Source: Neckera pumila (lineage: Eukaryota; Streptophyta; Bryopsida; Hypnales; Neckeraceae). From it: 64,000 nucleotides of DNA. The notes under the pieces were generated by a model, which saw only the letters and a list, made by a program, of their open reading frames with translations, had not been told where the DNA came from and did no database searches. The stretch covers positions 18,168,501-18,232,500 of the forward strand of contig OZ018417.1 of NCBI GenBank assembly GCA_963969595.1, in the 5' to 3' direction. Positions 25,901-37,595 of this stretch are shown here, piece by piece. How positions within the stretch are numbered: position 1 is the stretch's first letter; the number at the start of each line of letters is the position of its first letter. The position numbers and the translations under genes are program-made.

Positions 25901-26882
25901 CATACTCTTGGTCTTGTTTATGCTTGTTTATTGGTCTCATAGAACTAAGTTACTTTTCTTCTTTCTAGGTAGGCATATTGGAGGGCATCCTAAATTCAAA
26001 CAGGAACCTCGTTAGGAAAAAAATAACTCTTGAATGTTAGATATGGAGTATAATTAGAACTTGAGAGTAATATCCTTGAAAGCGCATCAAAAAATTACAT
26101 AAAATAGACACAAGAAAATTGAATTTAAACTTTTGAACAAATAAAGTAAACTTGACTAGAAGCAAGGCAAAAGACAATATTTATAGAGGCCATGGCAAAT
26201 CAGCTGCCTACCAAACAAAAATCAAGCAGATGTCACAAGAATATTGCCGTGTCATTTATACGATTTTTCATTTTATAGGCATGAAAAATCTACATGCAAT
26301 CATCTTCAACATCAAATTCTGCATATTCTTCATATCTCTTACATCTATCACATGTTGTCTGTATTAGAGAACTTTCAAGAAAGAGTTCATTGGAGAATTT
26401 TCATAAAGAAATTCCACAATCTTTGAGGCCCCAAATTGCAGAAATTTCACTAAATTGAAGAAATACAAGTGTCTGGTTGACATGGTGCATAGGTCACATT
26501 TGCAAGTTATGGACAATTTGTATTATTAACACTAAATACTATGATTTACATGCAATTTAGCCTGACCCTGTACCACCTTCAGACCTTCTGGGAGATTTTT
26601 GTAGAATCTAACTTCGGAAATTTAGAAAAGAACCAGATACTGCAGTCATCTTCAGGCCTCCACAAAGTAAGGCCCGGTCGTTTGCACTTCCAGACATCTT
26701 CAAGCCCAACTCTGAAAATTAAAACAGAGTCACAACCTACGGCCGGATTGAGGAATGAAAAATCGCAGACAACAACAGAGATCCATGATTTATGAAATTG
26801 CAGAACTTCAAATAATTATTCAAAAAGAGAGGTACATGAACTTGGCAACCTCGGAAAATGGAACTTCGATTAACAAAGACTG
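25901..26882. other. Intergenic, 3' flank of kinase gene
   Basis: AT-rich. No supported gene; small frames here are not convincing. Confidence 0.35.
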
Positions 26883-28847
26883 TCACATGTTGGAATCCTT
26901 CTCATCTGGCATGTTTGAGATAGGTCGTTGCCAATAGGGAGTATAGATGATTATACATGGAAATAGTATCCAACCTAAAATGCCTCTCCACCCATACATT
27001 GTAATAAGAGTAATAAATGAGAAGCTTAAGATAATACTAACTATCTTATATCTTGTACAGTTCACCCACACCCGTTGAAACCTACATATCCTTTCACCAA
27101 AAGATTGGTATAGAATATTATTACAACCCTTGGTCTTGTACAACCCATATTGCAAACCCAATAAAATGGGTTCATAAGTAACCATTGCCAAGACATAGAT
27201 GTATGTCTTCACTATCATGCAATAAAAGATAAGTAAGGCTTCTATCACAGTATCCACACTCCAATGATCTGGAAATAAGCGTTTCATTATAAGTTTTCGT
27301 TCCCAAACACCTCTCGCATATTCATACCACAAAAACCACTTGACAAGAGCATGGAAAAATAATAGCTTGCTGATCCATGATGTTCCAACTTCAAATTCTT
27401 CTGTGAGCCGCATCCTCTTCCTTCCTTGAGAGACTTTCCCCCAAATAGTCCATTGCAGTCCTTGCAACCTTTCTCTTTGATTAATGATTTCCCGCAAGCA
27501 TGCAATTGTACCCAATTGCTCCACCAAAATTAGGTCGAGAAATGACAAATAGGCAAAATGAGCTCCATACAATTGGTGTCTCAACAAGGAAATCAACTTT
27601 ATCTTGTCAAAGCACTCTTGAACATTAGACACCAGTGAACCTTCTAGAAATGAATCAACTTCAAACTTTGATGCATATTCTTTGGCAGTCACAACAAACT
27701 CGGATGCCCAATAGTATGGCATGAATTCACGCATGGAACTCCAAGAATCACTTTCATGAAGTGTTGTTAGATCTCGGATCACTTGCTTTGACTCGTGAAT
27801 GAGTGACTCAAATGATAACGATTCCACACTTCCCCAATTGCTAATATAACTCTTGATATCACCAGTCACAAGCGCATCATCACGTTGCTCAAGGACTTTG
27901 ATAATTTCAATCCAACTTGGTCGAGAATGTGGATCCGCATGCCAACACCTCAATATCAAGTCTCTCATGGGCTCCGAAACATCATCCGGAAGTTTTGGTC
28001 TTCCACCATTCAAAACCAAATCATAATCAAAAAGCGGATGGCCTTCAAATGGAATCATTCTAGTCAAAACTTCATAGCACACCATTCCAAAACTATAAAC
28101 ATCTGCCAAAAGCCATTGCTCTTTGGAGAGGGGAACATGTGTGATCAAAGATCGGAGAACTTCAGGAGATCGGAAAAACGCGGTGCCCATAACACCTTCC
28201 GATCTTTCAAAGTCGGCAAGAGCTACATATGGTGTTGTCAAAAAAGCTGTTGCACACTTCTTGCCAACAGTCCTTAACAGAATGTTGGCAGCCTTCAAAT
28301 CTCCATGATATACACCACATTTATGAAGGGATTTCAAACCCATTGCAAGCTGCAGAATGATGGCTCTTGCAACCTCTTCTGTAAAAGGTGGACCATTGGT
28401 ACCAAACACTTCATCTCGCAAAGCTATCATGCAAGAGTCAATGGCAGCACGCAAATCACAAGAGTAATGCCTCATCATCATGCATAATGAATTGCCCTCG
28501 AAAAAAACTCCAAGTGGTACGCAAAGGTGATAGGACTTCAAAGAACAAATCTCGGGAGGAAAATGACCCTGTGAAACCCCAACAAAGGGCTTGAACTTCT
28601 TCACAACCACCGGGAGAGGCTTGAAAGAGTAGGGCAGATGGAACTTGGCTGCGTAGACACAACCTTGACCCCCTTCCCCAATTTTACGACCCACGCTCAC
28701 CAAAGAGCGGTCATATTTGTGCAAGAAGTCTAGATGTTCTTTGTTCAGAGAAGCCAGTTGTGCGTTCGATGCAGAGACCTCGGTCCAGGGGCAGCTGTCA
28801 TCCATTGAGGCAGGGCTGCCCTCCAACATTCTCCTAGGATCTCCCAT
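26883..28847 (-). CDS. TKL-like protein kinase with C-terminal transmembrane segments
   Basis: Single-exon frame of 654 residues; ATG 28847 is preferred to the upstream GTG, which follows a close in-frame stop. The kinase domain spans about 50-322: glycine loop GEGGQGCVY at 57-65, VVVKK with the ATP lysine at 83 or 84, helix C glutamate near 99, catalytic loop HGDLKAANILL (181-191, HRD changed to HGD), metal loop DFE (212-214, DFG changed to DFE), SPE in place of APE, and DVYSFGMVCYEVLT. RCWHADPHSRPSW is the typical ending of plant TKL/Raf-related kinases. ATP lysine and both aspartates are present, so activity is possible, but substrate is unknown. Residues 323-480 are predicted soluble; hydrophobic stretches at about 491-509, 535-557, 601-618 and 620-637 suggest membrane anchoring after the kinase, an unusual order. 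Confidence 0.88.
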   Translation of the reverse strand: MGDPRRMLEGSPASMDDSCPWTEVSASNAQLASLNKEHLDFLHKYDRSLVSVGRKIGEGGQGCVYAAKFHLPYSFKPLPVVVKKFKPFVGVSQGHFPPEICSLKSYHLCVPLGVFFEGNSLCMMMRHYSCDLRAAIDSCMIALRDEVFGTNGPPFTEEVARAIILQLAMGLKSLHKCGVYHGDLKAANILLRTVGKKCATAFLTTPYVALADFERSEGVMGTAFFRSPEVLRSLITHVPLSKEQWLLADVYSFGMVCYEVLTRMIPFEGHPLFDYDLVLNGGRPKLPDDVSEPMRDLILRCWHADPHSRPSWIEIIKVLEQRDDALVTGDIKSYISNWGSVESLSFESLIHESKQVIRDLTTLHESDSWSSMREFMPYYWASEFVVTAKEYASKFEVDSFLEGSLVSNVQECFDKIKLISLLRHQLYGAHFAYLSFLDLILVEQLGTIACLREIINQRERLQGLQWTIWGKVSQGRKRMRLTEEFEVGTSWISKLLFFHALVKWFLWYEYARGVWERKLIMKRLFPDHWSVDTVIEALLIFYCMIVKTYIYVLAMVTYEPILLGLQYGLYKTKGCNNILYQSFGERICRFQRVWVNCTRYKIVSIILSFSFITLITMYGWRGILGWILFPCIIIYTPYWQRPISNMPDEKDSNM

Positions 28848-29450
28848 TCCAGCCAGCACTTCTCAAATCAATTGCCCCCTTTTTCGATCGCCACACGCAC
28901 CAAGTGCCGCTGCCGCTGCCACGCAACGCACAAGTACTGCAACATAACAGGACCAAAGATGTGGGAGAGTATGATGCTTAGCTAAGACCATTCAAAGTAT
29001 ATGAATCTGGAAATGCACCACAAAGAGAGAAGTCAGACAGACAGACAGACAGCAGTGCTGCTAACGCACCCCGCACGTACTAGCTGGAACATGAAAGAAA
29101 CTCAAGTCTAGCGCAGACTGGGCGACGCACAGCAACAGAATTCAATCCAAGGAATGGTGATTCAGGCATCAAGAAGCTCTTACCCAAATCGAGTCAACAG
29201 ACCCAATTTGTCGGAGGGCACGCAGGAGTTGCGAAACAAGGGCGAAGAAGTGAAGGCGAACAAAGTCTCATCGGTTGCACTGATCTTCTTCCCCCATCGA
29301 TGAACAGTAGCTCCGGGAGAAAGGGAAATTATGGTACTGGTCCAGTACTGTACAGTAGATGTTACACGCTTTGCCAGTTCGTTGTCGTTATCCACTTGCT
29401 GAAGCACTGGCATCAGGTCCTCTTGCTGCGTACTCTCCGGTACCATATCA
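28848..29450 (-). promoter_or_regulatory. Probable kinase 5' leader with a leader intron
   Basis: On the minus strand, GTTATGTTGCAG at about 28938-28949 is a good acceptor 90 nt before the ATG. CGATTTGG followed by GTAAGAG at about 29185 is a good donor. An ATG-started 88-codon frame (29446-29183) would lie in the leader exon; if spliced it overlaps the kinase start in another frame and would act as an upstream ORF. No transcript data support this. A CAGA microsatellite lies at 29033-29053, within the proposed intron. Confidence 0.35.
29170..29315. repeat. Leader-exon repeat, copy 1 (copy 2 at 30690-30835)
   Basis: Both copies share AACAGACCCAATTTGTCGGA, GGGCACGCAGGAG and TCTCATCGGTTGCACT in the same order and orientation over about 145 bp. 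The second has indels that break the frame present in the first, so the shared frame is not conserved. Confidence 0.7.
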
Positions 29451-29863
29451 GGATTGCGAAAACAATCTTTCTATTTTCGCATTCCAATTTTTCTTCACAC
29501 AAACCTCATCATTACGACCTTCCTTAAGATTAAATATTAGAATATCCTACACACTGGCATTGCCACACTACTCCTGACTGTGTCATACACTCACACTGCT
29601 CCGTATATATGCCACAGAGACATAGTCGGAACCCCGTGCGCTTAGATTACAGAAGGTTTGAGTCGGACACACATTAGACCAAGCAAGGATCTTGAATTGG
29701 CAGGTGAAAAGTGTGGAGAAAACATTAGCTACAAACCTTAATGTAATTTGTGATTGTAGCTTCATGTGAGCTGCACCTATGCTTTAGGAGAAGAAAGTCC
29801 CCAAGAAGCTCACCAACTGCACACATGGCGCAGACAAGAAGTCATTATCGAAAGAATGAAGCT

Positions 29864-30286
29864 GTTATAAGAATATTGCGGCTGGTCGAATGACTTATCA
29901 GAATAACGGCCTCAAATGAATTTTCTAAACCCAGCACTTAGCCGCTAAAGGACCGGGGCACATTTTTGGCATACATTGTCAAGAACGGTCAACTTTCAGG
30001 GGGTTTAGGAGTGGTGTCCCTTTCGAGGGGATAGTCACTCAATGTGGAAAATTTTGAAAAAACAAAAGCACCATAAGATGGTACACTTGTCATTTTTTCA
30101 TACAATCATATCATTTAAAGCAACCCACAAAGGGGTCCACAATGTGCTAATGCTTTATTGACACATAAAATACCACGAGTGTTTCAAAACTGTTAGAAAA
30201 ATGCTACAATAGTTAAAGGCTCAAAAATGTTGCACAACAAGAAACTAGAAACAAGGCAAACACAACACTCTCAATAGAAACACAAG
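29864..30286. repeat. Dispersed ~420-bp repeat, copy 1
   Basis: It matches 34500-34952 in inverted orientation: for example GTGTCCCTTTCGAGGGGATA against TATCCCCTCAAAAGGGACAC, GAGGCCGTTATTCTGATAAG-type words and CTTGTTTCTAGTTTCTTG-type ends. It is non-coding and possibly an LTR fragment or MITE. Confidence 0.6.
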
Positions 30287-31385
30287 AAGAAACATCTTGA
30301 ACAAATCTTGAACTTGAACATTAACGGAAGAGAAGGTAAGAAATACCTGTTGTTGCACCTTGGGGCCGCTACTATACTGCAGCATCTCCGACACCTCCAA
30401 GCTGCAAGCAGGAACGTCCAAGCATCAGACATCCCGCCCATCTCGCACTTCGTCAACACATCCAAGCAATTTTACTTTCAACACATCGAAGGAGACAACA
30501 AACGTGATCTCAAGAGAGTTTGGCTCGAATAAAGCTCTAATAAGCAGTCTATGATATCTCCAGTAAACTCGATTAAGCAATCTCTAATGAGCAATCTCCC
30601 AATGAAATCGTCAAACTCCAAACCCAGACAACCTCGTGTTTGCAACGACTCCAAAACCAGAGAGTAACCCCGAAATTCAACAAGAATCTCTTAACCAAAT
30701 CGTGTCAACAGACCCAATTTGTCGGAGGGCACGCAGGAGGTACGAAATAAGGGCGAACAAGTGAAGGCGAACAAGTCTCATCGGTTGCACTTATCTTCTT
30801 CCCCAACGATGAACACTAGCTCCGAGATGAGCAATCAGCATGATGGTACAACTACTTTACCAAAATCTAATTACAATAAAGAGATATGAATTTTCAAAAA
30901 TCTGGGCACTATGCACGTCCTCATTGCGGCCTCTACAAAGAGAACTGTGAAACCTTTTTGGAGATGCTTGTTGAAGGAAAGATGTACGTATCAGGATGTT
31001 TTCTACATATCCCCGCAATCAAATTTAAAAAATTCATCACCAATATTTTTCTATAAATTTCATATAAAATCATGAAAACAATTTAAAAAATTCATCAAAA
31101 ATGGAGTTTTGTTTCTTTTGAAATTGAACATTTGGTATGCTTGAGGGGGATTGTATTAGATACTAATGTTGATTGAAGGAAACAAGAAATGTCAACTACA
31201 TGTTGAGTAATGCCAAGAAAATTAAAGGGTCCAAATAGGGGGCGTCAACCTCTGTTGTAGGACACTACGCAATATAGTACAATAAAGCTCTTCATGAATC
31301 ACCATCACCACATTCATTCACCTTAACCTGTAAGGACGGGCTGGTCTCAACGGAAATCATCCTTTTTGATAAAGTGTGCATCATC
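30287..31385. other. Intergenic, distal upstream of kinase
   Basis: Contains the second copy of the leader-exon repeat (30690-30835). Otherwise nothing recognised. Confidence 0.35.
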
Positions 31386-31841
31386 TACTTTAAGAAAACC
31401 AAGCACTTCTTGGAGGACAAGCTACTCTAGAAGGTCTCCCCTTTTTGCATAAAATTCCAAGGATGAACAATTGCACTTCTGTCCTATATGCAAAGATTCT
31501 TTGTCTTTCATCCAATGAAGCGTTACAGGGTTAAAATATTGGAATGGCTAGCTAGGGTTATTTTCACTACATTTCGATTGCTGTTGTCAATGCATGCTAT
31601 GCAGGTTATGCTACTACTTTAAGAAAACCAAGCACTCCTTCAAGGACAAGCTACTCTAGAAGGTCTCCCCTTTTTGCACAAAATTCCAAGAATGAACAAT
31701 TGCACTTCTATCCTACATGCAAAGATTCTTTGTCTTTCATCCAATGAAGCGTTACAAGGTTAAAATATTGGAATGGCTGGCTAGGGTTATTTTCATTACA
31801 TTTCGATTGCTGTTGTCAATGCGTGCTGTGCAGGTTATGCC
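31386..31841. repeat. Tandem duplication, 230-bp unit
   Basis: 31386-31615 and 31616-31841 are nearly identical by eye, with only scattered substitutions. Both start ACTTTAAGAAAACCAAGCAC and end CAGGTTATGC. A diverged relative lies at 15060-15220. Confidence 0.9.
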
Positions 31842-32362
31842 ATATTAAGGTCAGCATTGGTATCTCATCACCTATTGACTTGGAGTAGGTTGTGTTGCTG
31901 ATTTTCAAAAGTATTCTTAACTGCGGACAGGAACTTCGAAGCACATCCGCCAGTGTCCTCATTTGATTGGGCGTTGTTATAGCTTTGCATTTGAAGCCTG
32001 GTTGTGTCAAGTATATGATCCTTTGGACGTTACTTTTTGACATTGTCAATGGAACTGTAGTAACATGATTAAAGGTAGATGTACTAGTAACCGACCAAAA
32101 TGATGAGCTATCTATAGACTACCTAGATTTAGATTTTAAAAATTAGATTTTGAATGTTCCTACCTTAGAGCTCTATAAGTTGTGGAGTTTGACTTTTGAA
32201 CACAAATAGTTTGAGTGCAAATGTGGTATGTAAGTACTTACTTTTGAGCTTTAGGATTACACTTTGTTTGGTTTTGGAATTGTTGCAATCTTTAGCTTGT
32301 CTTGATTTGGAGTTTGAGGTTGAGGATTTCATTGGGAGATTGCTAGAGATATTGTAGGTTGT

Positions 32363-33225
32363 TTAACTCCTCTAAAGTCCATTGTCTCCTCAGGGGACAA
32401 AATGGATTTTGGAAAGGCTCCTATGCTCTCAATATTCATCATGATTTTTTGAAACTTTTTGTGAGGATATAAGACACATTAGCTTTTGGGGAATATAGAT
32501 TTTATTTCAATCAATCCTAGGGAGCAAAAGTTATGGCACCAAAAGTACTTTTTTTAGGTGTGGCGGACAAAAATACACACTCAATCCCCCAAAAAATTAC
32601 ATAGATTGTAATTTTTTTCTCGTAGATTGTAATTTTATCTCCATGGAAAGCTTTGATTTGTTCCATTTGGATTGTTATGTGAAAGTTATGGAAAATCTTA
32701 TTTTTTGAGCAATCAAAGTATCTTCTCCCAAAAAAACACTTGTACGATTCATTTTTGAACTCAATTTTTACAATTAAAAAAAAAAAAAGTTTTACAAGGT
32801 TAAGATCTCTTGCTAGAACAATCTCACCATTGAGATTAGTGTACTCCAATTCCATCTTAGAACTATTAACGATTTAAATTCTCCTTTAATCTTGAACTTG
32901 TTATTACTAAATAATTTTTTAATAAATAAAAATTAAGATTTTTTTTTTAATTCTTAGATTTTCAGCTCAATTCTTCACACTCAAAAATTAGAAATTCAAA
33001 ATGATTAAGTAGTGTGAAAAATTTAAGTTAAGATGAATCATGCCAAAATATGTAGCTGACCGAAGTGCAAAAATTGACTTTTTTTTCTTCACTTTAAATG
33101 CAAATATCTTGCAATCTATACAGTCAAAGTTTTTGAAATTAAGTTTTTTGCACTTTTGCAATAGAAATGGCAGTTTTGAGTGTTTTTATGGAAATAAGGC
33201 CTTCATTTGGAACTATAGGGGTTAA
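32363..33225 (+). mobile_element. TTAA-type non-autonomous element, subtype A, forward
   Basis: TTAACTCCTCTAAAGTCC at the left, sub-terminal GTCTCCTCAGGGGAC, canonical interior, right end ACTATAGGGGTTAA; 863 bp. It lies head-to-head with the reverse copy at 33553. Confidence 0.8.
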
Positions 33226-33552
33226 TAAAGCTTTACTCGAGCCAAAATCTCTTGAAATCATGTTTGTTGTTTTCCTTTATGTGTTGAACATTAGAGGGGA
33301 TTTGGAGGCCTTGGAGGGTTGTGGGTTACCCTGCGTTCCCAGACTGCGGGAACACAATTGTAGCAACTTGCTGACGTGGCACAATGACTACCACATCATT
33401 TTTGAAAAAAAAAAATTGCTTAAATGATATTTGGCCCCAAAAAGTGTCATAGGTACTACATCAATGGCTTCAAGGTGCAACAACAATTATTTCTTACCTT
33501 CTCTTCTTGTCTTCTTTTTATCATGTTCTTGCTCTTGTCCATGTATTCATAC

Positions 33553-34475
33553 TTAACCCCGAAAGTCCCAAGTCCTATTTTGTCAAAAAAAGGTTCAAAA
33601 TTGCCATTTCTAGTACAAAGAGAATTTTTTTAAATTTGCTTTTTTTTACATATCTAACACTAGGAGCTTGTGATAGATTAGTATAAAAATGTGTGGATAA
33701 AATTTCAAAAACTTGACTACTAACATAGATTGCAAGATAAATATGTTCAAAGTGAAGAAATCATGTTTTCTTACACCGTGGCAAACTAGTTTGTAAGACT
33801 TTGAATCTTCTCAACTTAAAATTTTTGCACTACAAATTTTGAATTGAAATTTTTTTATCATGAAGAATTGAGTTGAGATTAAAAACCAATAAAATAAATA
33901 AATGTGATTTTCATTCTTTAAAAAAATTTGAAGTAAAAAAAAGTGCGTAACAGAAGGAAAAATTACATCATAAATAGCTCTAAGATGGAATTAAAACACA
34001 CTAATTCCAATAATGAGATTCTTTTAACAATCAAAGTTAACTTTGGAAACTTTTTGTTTTGAAAAAATGTGAAAATTCAACTCAAAAACTAATCCTAATC
34101 ATTATTTCTTCAAGAAGATGCTTTTATTGTCCGCAAAACAAGATGCTCCATAACTTTCACATCACCAATCCAAATGGAATGAATCAAAGCTTTTCATGTA
34201 GGTAAAAAAAAATCTATGAGAAACAAATTTAAAAGAAAATTATTTTAAGTTTTCAAGGTGTTTTTTTCTGCCTGCCGAGTTGAAATTTGGACTTATAGTA
34301 GTGTAATTTTTGCTCCTAAGCACCAATTGAAATAAAAATTAAAGTCCCAAAGAAGTTAATAAGTTGTTCTATCTTTTGAAAAAATTTGAAAAAGTTTCAC
34401 CCAAAAATGTATTCATATTAACCAAACCAAAATCCATTTTGTCCCCGATAGGCACAATGAGCCTTTAGGTATTAA
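33553..34475 (-). mobile_element. TTAA-type non-autonomous element, subtype A, reverse
   Basis: TTAACCCCGAAAGTCCC at 33553; interior blocks are in reverse order; the far end is AATCCATTTTGTCCCCGATA, then CCTTTAGGTATTAA at 34462-34475. Length is 923 bp. Confidence 0.8.
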
Positions 34476-34499
34476 ATTAAAGTTTTGTTCAAGATGTCT

Positions 34500-34952
34500 T
34501 TTCTTTAGTTTCTATTGAGAGGGTTGTGTGTGCCTTGTTTCTTGTTTCTTGTAGCTCAGAGGTACAATAATTTTGAGCCTTGAAACAATTGTAGCATTTT
34601 TGAAACACTTTTGAAATTTGAAACTCTTGTGGTATTTCTTTGTGTCAATAAAACATTAGTTCTTTTCTTCAAAACATGACACAACTCACACAAGTAGCTA
34701 TTTGCAAGTTTGTTTTGAATGATTTTGATCACCTTATGGCAATTTTGTAACTGATTTTAGATTTTCAAAATTTTGCACATTGAGTGACTACTATCCCCTC
34801 AAAAGGGACACCACTTCACTACCCTAAAAGTTGGCAGTTTTTGACAATGTAAGTTATGCCAAAAATTCAGCGGCTAAGTACTAAGTTTAGAAAACACATT
34901 TGAGGCCATTATTCTGATAAGTCATTTGGCCAGTCACAATATTCTCATAAGC
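34500..34952. repeat. Dispersed ~420-bp repeat, copy 2 (inverted)
   Basis: Inverted relative of 29864-30286; see that entry. It directly follows one TTAA element and directly precedes the next TTAA boundary at 34953. Confidence 0.6.
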
Positions 34953-35930
34953 TTAACCCTAAAGTGCTCCGACGTTCAATTTCTGGACTATGAACAAATT
35001 GATATTCTTGTTTCTTCTTCATACTACTTGGACAAAAGTCATCCTAATTTGTAGAGATACTTTATCAAGTTGTTGTCCTATCTAATGGTTGGATTTAGTG
35101 TTACTAGAATACATACTTTTCTAAAGTTACAAATGTGGAAGTGTGTTAAGTGGTTTAACCAAGCCAAATTTGCATTGACTCTAGTTCAAAATTGAATTTA
35201 CAAAAATGAGGTCATAGATTTAAAGAACAAAAAAATTTCAAAAAATCATCATGTCAAGAGAACCTCATTTCAAATCCTTTCCAACAAATTATTACTCAAA
35301 AAATGATACTCTGTACCATTTTGTTCCTAATCAAATTTAGAAGAAATTTTCAAATTTCCCTTTCAAAATTTATAGAAATATATTTGTGATTGTACAGATG
35401 GACTCTAAAAGAGGCAACCCAATTTTGATCACTTAAAGGATTACACGTATTTGCAGGGGAGGTTTCTTCAGTGGGGAAATTTTCCCTTGTGTAGAAATAA
35501 AGTTTGGAAGGGTTCCATAATTTTTCAATTTTTTTTTTCTCAAAGCAGAATTACCATGAATTTTTCAACAAAAGATTCTGTTTCTATCATATTGATGATA
35601 TAGGGCTTGCTATTTCTGACCATGGACTGAAAACAAAATCAATCAAGAGGTGGTTGCAATATAGAGTGTCTTGTAGCCAATCAAAATGCACCACATCTGC
35701 ATCAGGAACCGTGCCCTAAGTAATCATTGTTCATCTCCTCCTACACGGAAAGAGAACAACCTACATAGCCATAATGGGGTGTTGATCAGGAATGGATTAC
35801 CTCCCCTAAAACTCAAAGTTTACAACTTTTATTTGTATACCACTTCTAAAATATTCTTCTAAATAGCACTTTACAATGGTTCCTTTCAAATCGTCAATTC
35901 TGGAGACGACTCTAGACGTTTAGGGGTTAA
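34953..35930. mobile_element. Possible TTAA-bounded element, diverged subtype C
   Basis: TTAACCCTAAAGTG at the left and GACGTTTAGGGGTTAA at the right bound 978 bp whose interior does not match subtypes A or B. A similar TTAA-bounded segment of unrelated interior is 50848-51691. Termini are only partly complementary. Confidence 0.4.
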
Positions 35931-37595
35931 AAGCTTCATTGTTTCAATAATGACTTCTTGTCTGTGTCATGTATGAAGTTGGTGAGCTTCTTGGAGGCAT
36001 TGTCATTCTTCTTCTCTGAAATCATAGGTGCAACTCAAGTAAAGCTTCAAACAGAATATTCATTAACCCCTAAGTGCCTAAGCCTTTCCAAGTGTGTTCA
36101 TCCTATGAAAAAAGAGAAAGGACTTATAGTTATCCCCAATGATGCAAATTGTTTTTTTCAAAATCTAACCTTATAGATGTTTAAAGAGCTAGCTTATTAG
36201 TATATATACCAATTTTGAGTGCAAAATTGCATAGGAGTTGTGAGATCATAACAAGAGAAATGTATATTTTCTATTTTTAGTATGCTGCCCCTCCCAACAA
36301 TGTTTGAGAAATTTGCATATAAATTTTTTTGGAGATTGGAGGTGACATGAACAACTACAAATTATGTTAGCACACTAAAATACACTTTCAAAAAACTTGT
36401 TTTCACATGAAAAGCTATCAAACTCATTACACAATCCACCTTGCAATTGTTGAAATGCAATTTTTTTTATAAGTAGAAATTGAAAATAACTCCAAATCAA
36501 CACTTGCATGTTTAAATTTTCAACGGTGAAAATCATAAAAACACTTTACTCTTTCCATTGGACCATTTTCAAAGCAAATGGATAAGTACAACTTTTTAGA
36601 TCTCAAATCAAGTGAAGTTGGCAAGCTTTGTTCAAAGCCGGGAAACCAAGTAAAATTTGCAAGCTTTACTCTTCCACTAATGATACATATATGCCTTTGA
36701 GGACCTCTCAAAAATCAAATATTTACCTTTTTTAGTGAAAAATAAAAGTTTCCAATAGTTAACCTTCAATACTGCCCGTAAAAGATTTTAACCGGTCAAA
36801 GGAATTTAACTACCCATGCCCAAACAAGCCTGAAATTTTGGAGCAACCATATTTGGTCGCTCATGCAGTATGGGGTTAAGGATTGTAGCTAATGTTTTAT
36901 GCACGCTTCTTACCTGCAGTACGACTTTGTAAGAGTAGAAAATTTTCGTAATAATTCCATAAGAGAATGTATTCATTACAGGAGTCCAATTTCAGTCAAA
37001 AATGAAGAATCAAGTTTTCTATCTAGAAGTTCAATTTCACCTAGAACACCTGTGGCTATAGCTCGCAGAGCTTGAAATTGCAATCATGATCACTCAATAC
37101 TTTCACTCGAATTTGATTTATGAGATTGAGAGGAAAAAAGACTTGAACTAATGGATTAGGACCTTAGGTAACAACGTTATGGCTAGTCGCAGTTGGATTA
37201 AAAACCTTACAAACTTAGCAGTTCTTTGCCCTGAAACCGTGCAATATGTGATGATCCCCTGCAAATTCATCTCTATGAATAACTGAAACAAAGTGCTCAG
37301 CTTTTACGGCATTGTGTGCAAGGTCAAGCCACAGGTTGAAAATACTCAACAATGACACCTTGCCTGACTCTGAACTGAAAGTCCGCAGAAGGCAAACCAA
37401 CTGAACAATGTTGAAAAGTAGCAGTTTGTCTTCCCGATGGTTAGAAAACTCCCGATGCCAGAAAGGGCATGTGACCGGTTCCATGCTCCTTGAGTTCAAG
37501 TAGAGAAAAATCAGGTGAAAGCGGATAGTAAAAACTCCAATATTGTGAACAATTTCCTACAATGCAATAGTGAGCAAATAAGTAGTCCATCGGGT
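35931..37595. other. Intergenic, 3' flank of PPR gene
   Basis: AT-rich; no supported gene. A TTAACCCCTAAGTGCC motif at 36064 resembles the left end of a TTAA element, but no partner end is visible. 37215-37595 is probably 3' UTR of the PPR gene. Confidence 0.35.
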
